From Gliomastix tumulicola (Eukaryota > Ascomycota > Sordariomycetes > Hypocreales > Bionectriaceae), in assembly GCA_001599755.1 (NCBI GenBank), contig BCHX01000003.1:620001-684000 (forward strand): a stretch of 64,000 nucleotides of DNA, written 5' to 3'. Shown here piece by piece: positions 10,630 to 21,416 of the stretch (its first letter is position 1; the number at the start of each line of letters is the position of its first letter). The notes under the pieces are model-generated. The model did not search any database and had not been told where the DNA came from. It saw nothing but the letters and a program-made list of their open reading frames with translations. Position numbers and translations under genes: made by a program.

Positions 10630-13137
10630 TCATGGCAAGTGACTGCTGTTCCTATTCGCCATGTTTCGAGCTTTGCTGTCGACAGAGCTTCGAGGGGTAA
10701 TGTCAAGCAGCTTCGCGCTGCCTGCGCTGAAGTTCCGGACATGGTGTCGACTCAGGTTCACGCTTCTAGCGCGCTGTACGTCGGCTTTCTCCTGTACAGA
10801 GGGATCAGTTGGCGAGGACTCCGCCGTATCCCCCTCATCCTCAGACTCGATGTTGACTAGACCCTCATGACTCTGCATGGTGGACCTGTCGTGCTTGTGA
10901 GTGCGGATGACATTGGGATGGGCTCCAACAGAGCCCCATCTCGCACCCGACTCGTCTCCCATATCTTCCTCATCGCTGCTGGGACGGCCGTCTCCAGATC
11001 GTCGGCCGTGATAGAGCCCCGAATGCCGTCGATGAGCAAGTCGTGCCATGTAGTCATCTTCGGTGATGCCCAGATCTTCCTGGGTGCTGTTCGTGGGCGA
11101 GTCGCTTACGCGATGTCCGTCCAGTCGGTTTGCCTGGCTGAGGCTATCTCTCAAGATCGAGGATCGTTTAGCGGCAACTCGGCCAGAGAGCCATGATCCT
11201 TCTGAATCAATCGAAGCCAGCGACATGGACATGGACTGATGCGGGTCCGGAGAGGTCATGCTAGAGACACGGTCCACAGGGCTGGATGTCCGCTGCTGCT
11301 GACTAGAGATGGACGAGTTGTGCTTGGGCCCAGGAATAGGGATCGGCTGAGTCTTACTCTCGTCCGACTTCTCGTCCAGAGCCGGCAGCTGTGGCTCCGC
11401 CTCAGGGGACTGCACGCGCGAGTCCGGGGGAGAAATCGGGAAGTCGGGTAGATCCTCTCGAAATCGCGACTTGGCTCGCGCCGCTGTCGCAGAACTGGCT
11501 TTCCGGGAGAGATAGGTCCCAGAATTTCCCTCTTGTGTTGATGAGATGTCCTCTCCTTGCAGTTTCGCAAGAGCTAGGGCTTGAGCCTGTGCAGGCGTTT
11601 GCGCTGCCGTGACGGACGTGGTACTACCCGTCGCGATTGCAGCAGCAGCAGCAGCTTGCATTTCCTCGCGAGACGTATTGGAGAACGATGAAGGCCCGCC
11701 GGAGTTGCGACGATGCTTGCCACCCCATCGAAGGAATGATGACAATGAAAACCGGCCGCGCTTATCGCTGCCAACGGAATTCTTTCGCGTGTCGCCTTCT
11801 TCAACGATCTTCTCTGGCGGTGGTGACATCACCCGCTCCTGATCAGAAGCAAGCGTAGACTTAGACCTCGATCGTTTCGAGCGTAAAATTCCAGAGAGCC
11901 TTGAATGCTGCGCAAGGGATGAAGAGGAGGCCTGAGGCTGGACCTCTTGGGGGTGCTCGTCCTCCTCCTCCTCCAAAATAGAGGGCTCATCGTGGGTTCT
12001 AGAATGCGTGTGCTGGACCGTCTCCTGAGTTTGCCGATTGGAATCTTCATTCTCGGTAGTGTCGGTGGTCTTGGCGCCCGTGTCTGGAATGGAATCGGAA
12101 GCTTCTGAGGCGTGCCCCTTGGAAGAGGTCACTGTAACTGACGCCGGGTCGATCCCCAAGCCGATTAGCTCGCGCCCCGCAACGCCGCGCTCCAGATTCT
12201 CCGGTGGCGGGGTTCCTTGTTGTCGCGCTTCAGCTTCATCAGCCCTCTGCTTCTCGGCTTTGCGAGCTAGGCGACGCTCGGCTCTATCTCGCTCTCGCTG
12301 TCGCTTCTGCTCTCTTCTCCTGTCTTCCCGTTCCATCAATTCGCGGAGGTCACTCGAGTCTAGATCATCGGCGAGATCGTCGATCCTCTTGTGATTCCTC
12401 AAAGTCTCCTCTCGTATCGGCGCTCTTTCCGACAAGGTCTTGCGTGACTGGAGCGGCGCAGATGCACGCGACGATGACCATTTGGCTCCGTGGGCATACC
12501 GCAACGTCGGTCTGGGTGCTAGCGAGTCGAGTGCTGAGACCTTGTATGAACCATACTCGGAATCCGAAGACATGCTTGAATGAATAGAGCCAGGCATCGG
12601 CAATGACACGTTGGAATTTGGTTGCTCCCCAAACCCAAGAGTCGTTTTAACCCGCTTGCTGTCCTTCTTCATTGGTCGCCCCGACATCCACGCATCCGTT
12701 GCTGGTCGAATCGGCGTGAAGTTGCTCATAGCCTTGACCTCGGCCGCCCTGTTCTGATCATCCTTCTTCCTCTTGCTGCTCTTCCCCCGCGCAACATGGG
12801 TTTTGCTTTGTTTGTGGTGTAAAGTAGGCGTACGCTCCCATCCCCACGCCCGTGCTTCTTCATTCTCTTCGCGCCGGCGACTGCTCTCGCCCGGCCTGTC
12901 CGTCGAGTTTCGTGGTCTTGTGCTCCCAATATTGTCCTGGCGCCCAGGCGAGAAGCTGTAGGTTCGTGCACGACGTTGGAGCTTCGTAGGCTCTGTGCGC
13001 TGCTTCTTGATGGACCCTTCTCGGTGTACGACGCCCTCCGTTTGACTCCTCGCTGGGGGACCTTCAGCATCTGACAGAGCGGCGCCGCTGCGAGGACGCT
13101 TGCGCCCGCTCTTTCGACGAAAAGGCCAAAGGGCCAT
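10630..13137 (-). CDS. Conserved fungal protein of unknown function, basic and Ser-rich
   Basis: A single exon of 835 residues from ATG 13137. The frame stays open to 13224, but the upstream codon there is GTG, so 13137 is the first ATG. It begins MALWPFRRKSGRKRPRSG, a compact basic patch. Most of the chain is low-complexity and hydrophilic: an Arg/Ser-rich region, a highly charged helix at roughly residues 295-340 (EREDRRREQKRQRERDRAERR), then Ser/Pro/Gln-rich segments with many SP and TP sites. No membrane segment, signal peptide or known catalytic motif is visible. The basic clusters suggest a nuclear or cortical protein. The even codon use and long open frame support a real gene. I do not recognise its function. 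Confidence 0.8.
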   Translation of the reverse strand: MALWPFRRKSGRKRPRSGAALSDAEGPPARSQTEGVVHREGSIKKQRTEPTKLQRRARTYSFSPGRQDNIGSTRPRNSTDRPGESSRRREENEEARAWGWERTPTLHHKQSKTHVARGKSSKRKKDDQNRAAEVKAMSNFTPIRPATDAWMSGRPMKKDSKRVKTTLGFGEQPNSNVSLPMPGSIHSSMSSDSEYGSYKVSALDSLAPRPTLRYAHGAKWSSSRASAPLQSRKTLSERAPIREETLRNHKRIDDLADDLDSSDLRELMEREDRRREQKRQRERDRAERRLARKAEKQRADEAEARQQGTPPPENLERGVAGRELIGLGIDPASVTVTSSKGHASEASDSIPDTGAKTTDTTENEDSNRQTQETVQHTHSRTHDEPSILEEEEDEHPQEVQPQASSSSLAQHSRLSGILRSKRSRSKSTLASDQERVMSPPPEKIVEEGDTRKNSVGSDKRGRFSLSSFLRWGGKHRRNSGGPSSFSNTSREEMQAAAAAAIATGSTTSVTAAQTPAQAQALALAKLQGEDISSTQEGNSGTYLSRKASSATAARAKSRFREDLPDFPISPPDSRVQSPEAEPQLPALDEKSDESKTQPIPIPGPKHNSSISSQQQRTSSPVDRVSSMTSPDPHQSMSMSLASIDSEGSWLSGRVAAKRSSILRDSLSQANRLDGHRVSDSPTNSTQEDLGITEDDYMARLAHRRHSGLYHGRRSGDGRPSSDEEDMGDESGARWGSVGAHPNVIRTHKHDRSTMQSHEGLVNIESEDEGDTAESSPTDPSVQEKADVQRARSVNLSRHHVRNFSAGSAKLLDITPRSSVDSKARNMANRNSSHLP

Positions 13138-16100
13138 CTTCGCCAATGGTTCAGCGCTGGTCTCGGCGCTACTGTCGAAGCCTGGCAATCGATCTGTGTG
13201 TTTGACTCTCTGTCTCGGTTTCACAGCTGGGGATCAAGAGCATTGTGGAGGTAGGTCGCGAATCTCACGACTGCATCAATGACAGTTGTTCTGCTGGATG
13301 AAAGGCGAGAAAAAAAAGTCGACGGGTGCGCGGGTCAAGATATCCCCATGGACGGTGCCAAGTGTCGAGGTGTCGAGTCGTGTTCGGTGTGGTCCTTGAA
13401 TTAATCGGGCGCGTCGTCTCGTCTCGATCTCGCACGAAAAAAAAAATGCCTGTGGCGATTGCACACTGCGGAATGTTGGCAGCGGAGTGTTTCGGCGCGT
13501 GTGTCGTGTTGAGACAAGTCTTCGAGGCGAGATGCACTAACGTAAGATTCGTGGCGGGATCTTGCAGCGAGCGACGGCTAAGAGAGTTGGACGGTGCAAT
13601 GCAACGTTCAGTGCCCCAAGTTTCTCAAAGTTTGGATATTTGCAGGTGCGCAGCAACCGAAGCAAGAGGCTGGACGTGTAAACGAGCAATGCGAATGCGA
13701 AAGGAGCGTGGTGAGTGGTCGAGGAGCGGCTGCAACCAATGGGTCCGAGTATATAAGGAGATGCGTTGGAATGAAGTCACCTTCAGCAGGATGAAGCTGT
13801 AGGATGATGGCTCCTTTCCAGGTTTTGTGTGGAAGGGGGCCACAGCAGTTCTGGGTGGCGGTTGCGCCCAACGGGGGCCATCCACTGAACGAGCAGGTAG
13901 CGGTACCTCTGGATGGTCGGCCAGCCCACTTGGTGCTGCTGGATTTCGCTGGAGAGCTGCACCACAGCGTCAGCGCCATGTACCGCTACCGCGAGTCAAA
14001 CCTGGTCTGGAGTGACGTGACCTCCACCGGTACCTTGCGGGAGGGAATTGTGGCACCACTGACTGGCCACTGGGCAGACAATTCAGACGGCGCCGCCCTC
14101 ACACTCACGAATGCTGGTGATTCTCATGGTGCCACGGGATATCAAAAGGCATGCATGGCATCTTACACAAAGCACTCTCTGCGCTGGTCAAGCGCGGTCG
14201 GGACCCAGCGGCTCACCATTCCTGGGACAGTCTCGGTCTCTCGCAGGGCCAGCCCAAGGTACCTCGAGAGCGCAGCGTCTCACCACCAGTGGCTCCTCCC
14301 CCCTGTCGGTCACTTTCACTTCCTGCCCACCCATGGCTAGCCGTTTTTAGCGCCCTGGCTAGCGGTCGAGACTTGCACCGCTTGCCATCCAATGTACAGT
14401 CCATTCCGAGTGACTCGCTGCTTGTACCCTGTCGCTGCTAGCGCACGGTCTAGATGTGACGAGCTGATGGGCGCTACCTTGCTGCCTTGTAGCTCCAGGG
14501 GTTCCGAAGGTTCCTGTACCGACAACTTCCGGGTGGGGACGTCCTCGAAGTTGCTTTTTCACGCCTTTCATAACTCTTCACAGGTTCGCACCAAAAGACC
14601 CAAAATCCACAGTTCGCTCATCTTGCACTGTCGACGCCCGGCCTGGCAATCCACGATCAATGGTCCTCAGAACCCCGGCGCTCTGTCGAATTGCAATCTT
14701 CCCACCCGCCGATGGAGGCACAATATTATTGGATGTGCGCCCATCGAGACGCCCGGTCCCAAGCTTCAGGACGACAATTGGCACATTGCAACATCTCGGC
14801 GCGCTCCACACAGCCAAAAGCGAGCTATCATAGCTCTCCAGCTGTCCTCCGACTCCCGTGTCGAATCACCCAAAGCAGGTTCGCTCGTCCTGAAGCAGAA
14901 AGTCTGCTTGAGTGACGCTCGACCAGCTCGTGGCAGCCACCCGCCATTCAATCCACCTGGGAGAGGGGAGCAGCGAAGCCACGACCTGGATGTCCCTCTA
15001 CATGCGCCACATATATCCCAATCGTGCAACTCGTACCAGCAGCTATCTTGTCCATCAGATGGTTTGCATGTTTAATATCCTCTTATGCTTGTAATGGTCG
15101 GACGGTCGAGATGGCTGGCCATTCAAATCGCTGCCCGCTTTGCGACCTGCCGCGAGGCGGCCTAACGCCGTTAGAGCCATCTGGCCGTGGTCGAATCATT
15201 CCAGGCCACGGGGATGGAATAGATTCGCCACCACATGCAGCCACACACCCTCTCGTCATTAGCGGCAAGCCTCTCACGGCCTCGAGACCTCGTCGCCCTC
15301 CAGAAGTGGCAGTTTCGTTCCAGGCTACTGAGTAGTGCCTCGCAGGAGTGCTTAGTCCCAGAGGTCTCGAGATCAGATGCACCACCCATGGCTTTTCTGA
15401 CATACATGGAGCTAACAAGAGCAGGTGGTGGGCATCAAGTCGCATCCCGCCTGTTTGATGTGGGAGTGCCTTGCCTTACTTCTACGGCGGGATTGTTACA
15501 CCTGCCTGACACTTCCGCCCCCGACAGGACCAGAGATTCTGCTTCCAGTCCAGCCCCCATCGCCCATCGCCGAACGAAGAGAATAGAATTTGCGCATGTA
15601 TCAGTCATTCCATGAATCGCTTCTGTCGGACCTGATTCAGCAATCTGCCCACCCTCTAGCACTAGCGGGAAACCCAGCAGCCACGCTTCGAGCCGAACGA
15701 AGCACGGGTGTAAACGAAGGCCTGGATGGAATTGGACGATTGTCGATGGCCGCTAACCTAATGCAGTGTTCGCAATAGCGTGCTTTCGCTATTGTTGGTT
15801 CAAGCATCTGGCAGGCATCGAACCTCATCTATCGATGCGAGGACATGGAAGCTCGTATCACTCGTGGAGACTCTCGACCCAGCTGCACTGGCTGCACTGG
15901 CTGTATGGGACATGGGCCGTGCCAAGGTCTGCCGTCGTATTCGTCAGCTTTACTCGGCCGGCATATGCCTCATTGTGCCTGAAATTCCCAACGACCTGAG
16001 CTTTCCGACTCGGGCTCCCGATTCAATCCAATACTAGATACCGGTAAAACATGTGGGTGGGCGCAAATGCACAGGCAGGCATCATGCAAAGCCACAGCGC

Positions 16101-17433
16101 ATGGAGCAAAGATTCCACAGACAAGCACCCAGGACGGAATATGATCGCCCCAGGGCCTGCCGGGAGTCCCAAAAAGCATTGCCTGACAGCCTGTCAACGA
16201 CAGGCCTCGCCGTTTCAATGGACCTTATCAGGACCCAACTATAACTGCCAATAATACACTCGAGACGCGGATACTGTACGGATTTACTATAGGGATCTGG
16301 ACTCCTGGATCGCCAGGTCCCAGGCCCCAATGGCTCAGGAAATCTAGATGCATACGGTACCTGTTCTGCCCGCCCTCGTATCTGGGGCTTGGCTCTCGAG
16401 GTACGAGCAGGTACCTGGCATATTGGACTCATGTCGTGCGACGAGATCGAATGGGTCGAAGCGAGTGTAACGGACGGTTGGTGTTGGCGTTGCACACGCC
16501 CGTCGCGGGTTGCTCAGCACATTCCGCTTGTTCCTGGTGCTCCATGTCGTGCTGCGGGCGGTGCTCTGCTCTGCTTTGCCTTGCGTTGCATTGCACTTCC
16601 TGGTGCTTGGCCACCCAAGCAAGAATAGCAGCAGACGCTGCAGGGCATGACACGTAGCTGTGCTCTGCATCACGTCTCCGCACTTTGCCACCAGCAACAA
16701 ATCGCGCCCAGTCTTTCTCAATCTCAATCTCGATTGCCATCTGGAAAACATCGGCGCGTCTGGCGGCATTAGGCCAGTCTCTTGGCTGGGACCTCACAGC
16801 ATGCACTGCATACACTGCACCGCACGTTCTGGGCAAACCCGAGGTAGTCATACCGACGGCAAAAATGCCGTGCGACGGCACCGACAGGCAACCGACATGG
16901 CCGCCGTGGCCGTGATGATGAGGGGCTATGCTGGCACGGTGCCTGGTTGGAAGCCTCACCACCTCCATACCACCTCCATACCACCGACATCTACGCCTCA
17001 ACAGCCAGCTAGCTATGCATGGCACGGATGCTGCCCTCCTCGAGAACCTGTTTCTCCCGTGTGACAATGCCAACATGTGCAGAGCATGCAGTCCGTGGCG
17101 GGCGGCACAGTGCATCAGATGGACACTCGTAGAAGAGAGACGGCCTCATACGCGTCGAACTCCGACCGACTCGGCCCTACTTCCAGAGCGCTACCGACGT
17201 GCGGCTGTGAGCCGAGATGCTCCCTAGCTCTGGGACAACTGAAGCCCGGTCTTCCCGGGTCGCTGCAGCCCAGGTACAGAAGCTCATCCCGCACAGGAGT
17301 GGCTTGGAGTTCTCGCTCTGGCTCTCCTGTCACCATACGCGAAATCAAAGGCAAATGAGTTCAAGGCCTTAGCAATCACAGGCGCACGAATTTCCCAGCT
17401 AAGATAGGCTGTATACACTCCTGTCCAAAACAC
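13138..17433. other. 4.3-kb stretch without a supportable gene, left border of the biosynthetic cluster
   Basis: Open frames are present on both strands (for example 13804-14340 plus, 14392-15075 plus, 16429-17115 minus). All have random-looking composition (many Cys, His, Trp, Arg and Ser) with no conserved motif, and no plausible spliced gene could be assembled. No transposon ends, long terminal repeats or strongly A/T-shifted (RIP-like) tract was seen. Small local duplications occur, for example CTGCACTGG twice at about 15883-15901 and CCTCCATACCA twice at 16962-16983. The right-hand kilobase of the preceding gene's promoter lies within it. A non-coding RNA or an eroded sequence cannot be excluded. 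Confidence 0.5.
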
Positions 17434-18752
17434 TCATGGCGTCAACTCGATGGCATGCAGCCATGCGTTCCGAATAGGGTATATGGCCCTGACATTCCAT
17501 CCAGACTGCTCAGCCAGCTTCCTCCACTTAGTCTCGGTACGCTCCTCGCCTTTGGACATCATCATGACGTTCATGTCTCCGTATCGTGAGAGCCTACCAA
17601 TGCGACCGTCCTTGAGGATCAGTTCCAACACAATCAGCCTGCTCACGCCGCTGTCCCCAACGACAATGGCTTCCCGCGTGTTCTTCAGGATGGTGATAGA
17701 GTCTTCGTCGTTCCAATCGTGCAACACCCACTTCATCGTGTACACCTCAGCGGGCGGCACCGACTTCATGAAGTCGCCTGCGATAAGATTTTCCCGCTGA
17801 ACCCTAGACCCAACATCTTCATGCTGGCCTCCACGGGCAAACGCCTTTGCGGCGTGAGCGATGACAGGCTCCAGGTCGAAGACACCGCCACCCATCGTGG
17901 GGAAGCGTCGCAGGAGGCTCGCAACCAGCGAGCCGCCGCCGCCACCGATATCAATGATGGTCCGGTCTGTGACCTCCTCCCACGGGTAGTCATCTAGTAG
18001 CCCTTGTGCCATAGCCATGGCTCCCGAGCCCAACTGGCGGTGCAGGCGTGCCGTCCAGCCCTGGGCGTTGAAGTACAGGAAGATATCATCGTCGGTGTCG
18101 TAGTTGATCTGTGCGGCCGACCGGGTCGTGTCCGGGCGCATGCTGCCCGGGATGCCACGCGCAATGTCGTAGCCCAGCGTGCCCTTGATGTCGACCCAGT
18201 TGTGCCACCCTGTCCAGTGGTCACGACGGATGAGAACCGACACGTGGTTGTTGGAGAAGGTCTCGGAGGCAGCGTCGTACTCGAAAATGCCGTTGTTGTA
18301 CAGGACACGGAGGACCTGTAGCAGGCGGTCTGGACGTGAGTTGCTGGCGGCGGCGAGGTCGTCGAGCTTCAGCGGTCCGTTGGACAGGATGTCGGCGATC
18401 TTGAGCTCGACGGCCGCAAGCAGGCACTTGGAGTTGAGGAAGCCTAGTGAAATCAGCACATGGCTCTGCCAAATCACTATCGGACAAGGCTCAATCGCTA
18501 TCACGTACCAAAGAAATGGTCTGCCAGGACCAAGTGAGCTGGCTCGAGGAGAGTATCGATCTCGCCGAGGAGATCAACCGTGCGGCCGGCGAGGTCGTTC
18601 AGTTCCTTATCTGGGAGCTTCTTGTCATCGTGAAGGGCTCGCTGCAAAGCCGACTTGAGCGGATCTGCCTTGAGCTTGTTGAGGGAACTCTCGAGGCTGC
18701 TGTTGAGCTCCTCAAGTGTCTGGTACACGCTGGGCTCTGGAATGCTCCCCAT
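17434..18752 (-). CDS. O-methyltransferase, SAM-dependent (fungal secondary-metabolite type)
   Basis: Exons 18752-18509 and 18443-17434 (65-nt intron, GTACGT...CTAG) encode 417 residues. Residues ~75-150 form a winged-helix dimerisation region (FFGFLNSKCLLAAVELKIADIL). The SAM-binding motif DIGGGGG is at 246-252. LHDWNDED around residues 322-329 supplies the probable catalytic His323, and GDMNVMMMSKGEERTETKW near the C-terminus is the usual motif of the family. The enzyme transfers a methyl group from SAM to a hydroxyl of a small molecule. It is divergent from the P450 gene over a 782-bp promoter that carries three CGGTCCG sites, which places it in the NRPS cluster. The substrate is presumably a cluster intermediate (inference). 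Confidence 0.93.
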
Positions 18753-18988
18753 GATGTCTGATTGATTGGAAGGAGTGGGAATGAGGGTGTCTGCTGAATC
18801 ACTGGTTTGTTTTACGGTCGCTCTCTCACAGCGTGAATTGCACTGACACTTTGAAGGCAAGGCGAGCCACACTGACAGAGCAGGGCAACCGCCTATTATT
18901 TACGATCCAATCTAATCCAACACTCACTGCAATATCTGTCGTCTCGGCCTTCATGTCTCAGCCTCGGGCTTTCCACGAAACGGCGATA

Positions 18989-19000
18989 GCGACGGTCCGC
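18989..19000. promoter_or_regulatory. Candidate Zn2Cys6 operator, copy 1 (GCGACGGTCCGC)
   Basis: This 12-mer is identical to 19154-19165 and has the core CGG-T-CCG. It lies 237 bp upstream of the OMT start. Confidence 0.45.
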
Positions 19001-19153
19001 ACGCTACGGAGCGTGTAGACTGGGGACGAATAGAAATGCCAGTAATTACCATATTGGTTTCTTTGTCTCTCGGACATGGGCAATAGTAAATCGCGGGGCG
19101 CGTGTGGCCTCTCGGCTTTTCTGCCATGAGGGACATCATTCACAGGATGCCGC

Positions 19154-19165
19154 GCGACGGTCCGC
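19154..19165. promoter_or_regulatory. Candidate Zn2Cys6 operator, copy 2 (GCGACGGTCCGC)
   Basis: Exact second copy of the 12-mer, about 370 bp upstream of the P450 start. Confidence 0.45.
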
Positions 19166-19281
19166 GTGGACTGGCCGAGATTGACACTTCTATTGAAGCG
19201 CATATGACCAAGAAAAGAGTTCATCGGCGTGAGAAATAATGTTGGATCAAAGGCAAGAAGACACCGAGAGAGACTAGGGGC

Positions 19282-19299
19282 AGAGAGAGAGAGAGAGAG
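19282..19299 (+). repeat. (AG)9 microsatellite
   Basis: Eighteen bases of perfect AG dinucleotide repeat in the OMT/P450 promoter. GA tracts are common nucleosome-poor promoter elements in fungi. Confidence 0.9.
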
Positions 19300-19309
19300 G
19301 ATAAAGACC

Positions 19310-19316
19310 CGGTCCG
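19310..19316. promoter_or_regulatory. Candidate Zn2Cys6 operator, copy 3 (CGGTCCG)
   Basis: Third copy of the seven-base core in the OMT/P450 promoter, 219 bp upstream of the P450 start. Confidence 0.4.
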
Positions 19317-19534
19317 TGTCAAGACTCCGGCCGATCTTGACCGAGCGGCCCGTTCAAAGGATCGGCCCGGATTGCTGCACTAACGGCCCGTGTTATGATA
19401 GCTCGGTCTATCCGTACCAGCAGCACATGCGCACCGCTGCCGTTTAAGTGATTCGGAATATCATCATGAAGCTCGTCCTCTGCTTGCTGAGTACGTGGCT
19501 CATATCATGGTCTTAGGACGCATTTCTCTCCATC

Positions 19535-21205
19535 ATGTCGATCTTGCCAAGTTCCAGTTTCCTAATGAATAGCCCTCTACTTCTCGTTCTCGTTGGCGTG
19601 CTCGTCTTGGTGGTCAAGAGGAGCAGCTCTGGGAAGTCAAAATGCAACGCCATTTTGTCAAATGTGATCAACGTGAGCAGCGGCATCTCTTTCCCTCCAA
19701 CTTCCAAGCAGGCAGGATCACCAGCTTATACTATTCATAGCGGTACCTACTATGGCGATATCCTATCCCACACGTCGAAGGTCGTAGAACCTTGCCGACA
19801 TGTCCTTACCGGTTTCCCAACGGACAAGGGGATGTCGACAAGTTTCTACACGGAGGTACAAACAGCGAGAAGTGGGAGAAGCAACACGGTTCTATCTACA
19901 GGATCTGGTCTGGCATGCGAGGTGAAATGTGAGTCTCTCTTTCTGTACGTGCCAGCCCGCCAGCCAGCTAAGGAGGTATACAGCGTCCTCACCCGTCCTG
20001 AGCAGCTTCAAGCCGTCTTCAAAGACTCGGACAAGCACTTCAAAGCGAAGAATAACAACTCAGGCTACCTGATGAGCCGAGTCCTTGGCCAGTGCGTCGG
20101 TCTGATCAGCGGTCAGCAGTGGAAGACGGCTCGCATCGCGTTTGAGCAGCCCTTTCTGCGCAGCGCTGCTGTTGACTATGTCCCCATGATCCAGAAGCGC
20201 GTGGCGGAGTACTTTGACGAGCTGCACCGACCTGGGAACTCCCTGGAGCGAGGGTTTCTCGCTCCGGCTGAGGATCTGAAGCTGCTGCCCTTTTGGGTTG
20301 TGGCCGAGGTCTTTTATGGTGAGCTGGACGCCGATATGGTTCGCGAGTTGAAAGACCTCGCGCACACGAGGGAAGAGCTGTTCAAGCATGTCATCCGTGG
20401 AGGGATCTCTCGATTCGGCGTGTCGAGATATCTACCCACGCAAGCGAACAGGCTGCTGAACCGGTTTCAGACGCGCTGGGCCGCGTTCAACGAAGGTGCA
20501 CGCCGCCGAGCAGCTGCATCATCCGGCACTCCCGCACCCATCGTCGGACTGTACGAGCTGGCGGACAGGGGCACCATCTCCGAGGAGCAGCTTCTCCAGA
20601 CGCTGGATGAGTCCCTGTACGCAAACCTGGACGTCACGACGGGCGGCATCTCGTGGAACGTCGTGTTCCTGGCGGCGTACACGCAGTATCAAGGCAAGCT
20701 CCGAGCCGAGATGGCCTCCGCCCCGGACAGAGAGCAGTACCTCCGGAGCAGCTCGACGCTCCTCGCCGCCTGCATCGCCGAGTCCTCCCGCCTCAAGCCC
20801 CTCGCCGCCTTCTCCGTGCCTCAAGCGGCGCCCACGACGCGCGTCGTCGACGGCTACGCGATCCCGGCAGGCACCGACTTCATCGTCGACTCGGCGGCGC
20901 TCAACGTGCGCAACGCGTTCTGGGGGGAGGACGCCGCCGTCTACCGGCCCGAGCGCTTCCTGCTGGAGGGGGAGGAGAGCAACAGGAATAGGGGCACGCT
21001 GACGCGGTATCAGCTGTGGCGGTTCGGGTTCGGGCCGCGGCAGTGCATGGGGAAGTACGTGGCTGACTTTATCATCCGGGCGCTGCTGGTGCATCTGGTG
21101 GAGGGGTATGATGTTGCTCTGCTGGATGCGAACGACTGGGGGAGGGATCCGGAGTGCTGGATTAATCATCCGGGGATGCTCGTCCGCTGCGTGCGGAGGG
21201 AGTGA
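19535..21205 (+). CDS. Cytochrome P450 monooxygenase (gliotoxin/astechrome-cluster type)
   Basis: I splice it as 19535-19672, 19741-19928 and 19984-21205, giving 515 residues. Exon 1 encodes an N-terminal membrane anchor (PLLLVLVGVLVLVV). Exon 2 then reads CPYRFPNGQGDVDKFLHGG and KQHGSIYRIWSGMRGE, and exon 3 continues VLTRPEQLQAVFKDSDKHFKA. E375-x-x-R378 is in ESSRLKPL, and the haem motif FGFGPRQCMG carries Cys463. The I-helix reads LDVTTGGISWN. The unspliced DNA happens to be open in one frame for 556 codons, but that frame runs through intron 1 and reads exon 2 out of phase, losing the conserved residues. The wording FPNGQGD and LDVTTGGISW is typical of P450s in epipolythiodioxopiperazine and hexadehydroastechrome pathways. 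It is ER-bound and probably oxidises the NRPS product (inference). Confidence 0.9.
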   Translation: MSILPSSSFLMNSPLLLVLVGVLVLVVKRSSSGKSKCNAILSNVINVSSGISFPPTSKQAGSPAYTIHSGTYYGDILSHTSKVVEPCRHVLTGFPTDKGMSTSFYTEVQTARSGRSNTVLSTGSGLACEVKCESLFLYVPARQPAKEVYSVLTRPEQLQAVFKDSDKHFKAKNNNSGYLMSRVLGQCVGLISGQQWKTARIAFEQPFLRSAAVDYVPMIQKRVAEYFDELHRPGNSLERGFLAPAEDLKLLPFWVVAEVFYGELDADMVRELKDLAHTREELFKHVIRGGISRFGVSRYLPTQANRLLNRFQTRWAAFNEGARRRAAASSGTPAPIVGLYELADRGTISEEQLLQTLDESLYANLDVTTGGISWNVVFLAAYTQYQGKLRAEMASAPDREQYLRSSSTLLAACIAESSRLKPLAAFSVPQAAPTTRVVDGYAIPAGTDFIVDSAALNVRNAFWGEDAAVYRPERFLLEGEESNRNRGTLTRYQLWRFGFGPRQCMGKYVADFIIRALLVHLVEGYDVALLDANDWGRDPECWINHPGMLVRCVRRE

Positions 21206-21416
21206 GATAGTGTTTCTCCTCCATCTATTATGAGATGGTCTGTCTGCGTCTTAGTAACGTAGTGCGTAGCAGAGACAAAAGCGCAAGGTCAACAGCTAGG
21301 ACTTCACAAGTGAATAAATAGGGCGTCATCGAAGACCTCATCTTGCTCATAGATGACGAAGTACAACTGCCGACATGGGAGACGTGTCACTCCCCCCCTC
21401 CCCCTAGAATCCATCC

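Larger units (their letters stand above)
18753..19534. promoter_or_regulatory. Bidirectional promoter OMT / P450 with repeated CGGTCCG sites
   Basis: This 782-bp divergent region carries CGGTCCG (inverted CGG triplets with a 1-nt spacer) at 18991-18998 (inside GCGACGGTCCGC 18989-19000), at 19158-19164 (inside the same 12-mer, 19154-19165) and at 19310-19316. ACCGAG at 19340-19345 and CTCGGT at 19402-19407 form an inverted pair. An (AG)9 microsatellite lies at 19282-19299. Inverted CGG triplets are the standard target type of Zn2Cys6 regulators, and two such genes lie in this cluster. Binding is inferred, not shown. Confidence 0.55.

Noticed and set aside
13138..13224. Upstream extension of the 835-residue protein
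   Set aside because: The frame is open, but the upstream initiator would be GTG; the ATG at 13137 starts a typical basic head.
13804..14340. 178-codon plus-strand frame
   Set aside because: Looked protein-like at first (LVLLDFAGELHHSVSAMYRY), but the rest is random and no splice extension was found.
16429..17115. 228-codon minus-strand frame in the gene-free block
   Set aside because: High His, Arg and Cys, low hydrophobic order, no homology-like motif; overlaps other random frames.
20519..21169. 216-codon minus-strand frame opposite the P450
   Set aside because: Antisense of the haem-binding exon; no motif of its own.
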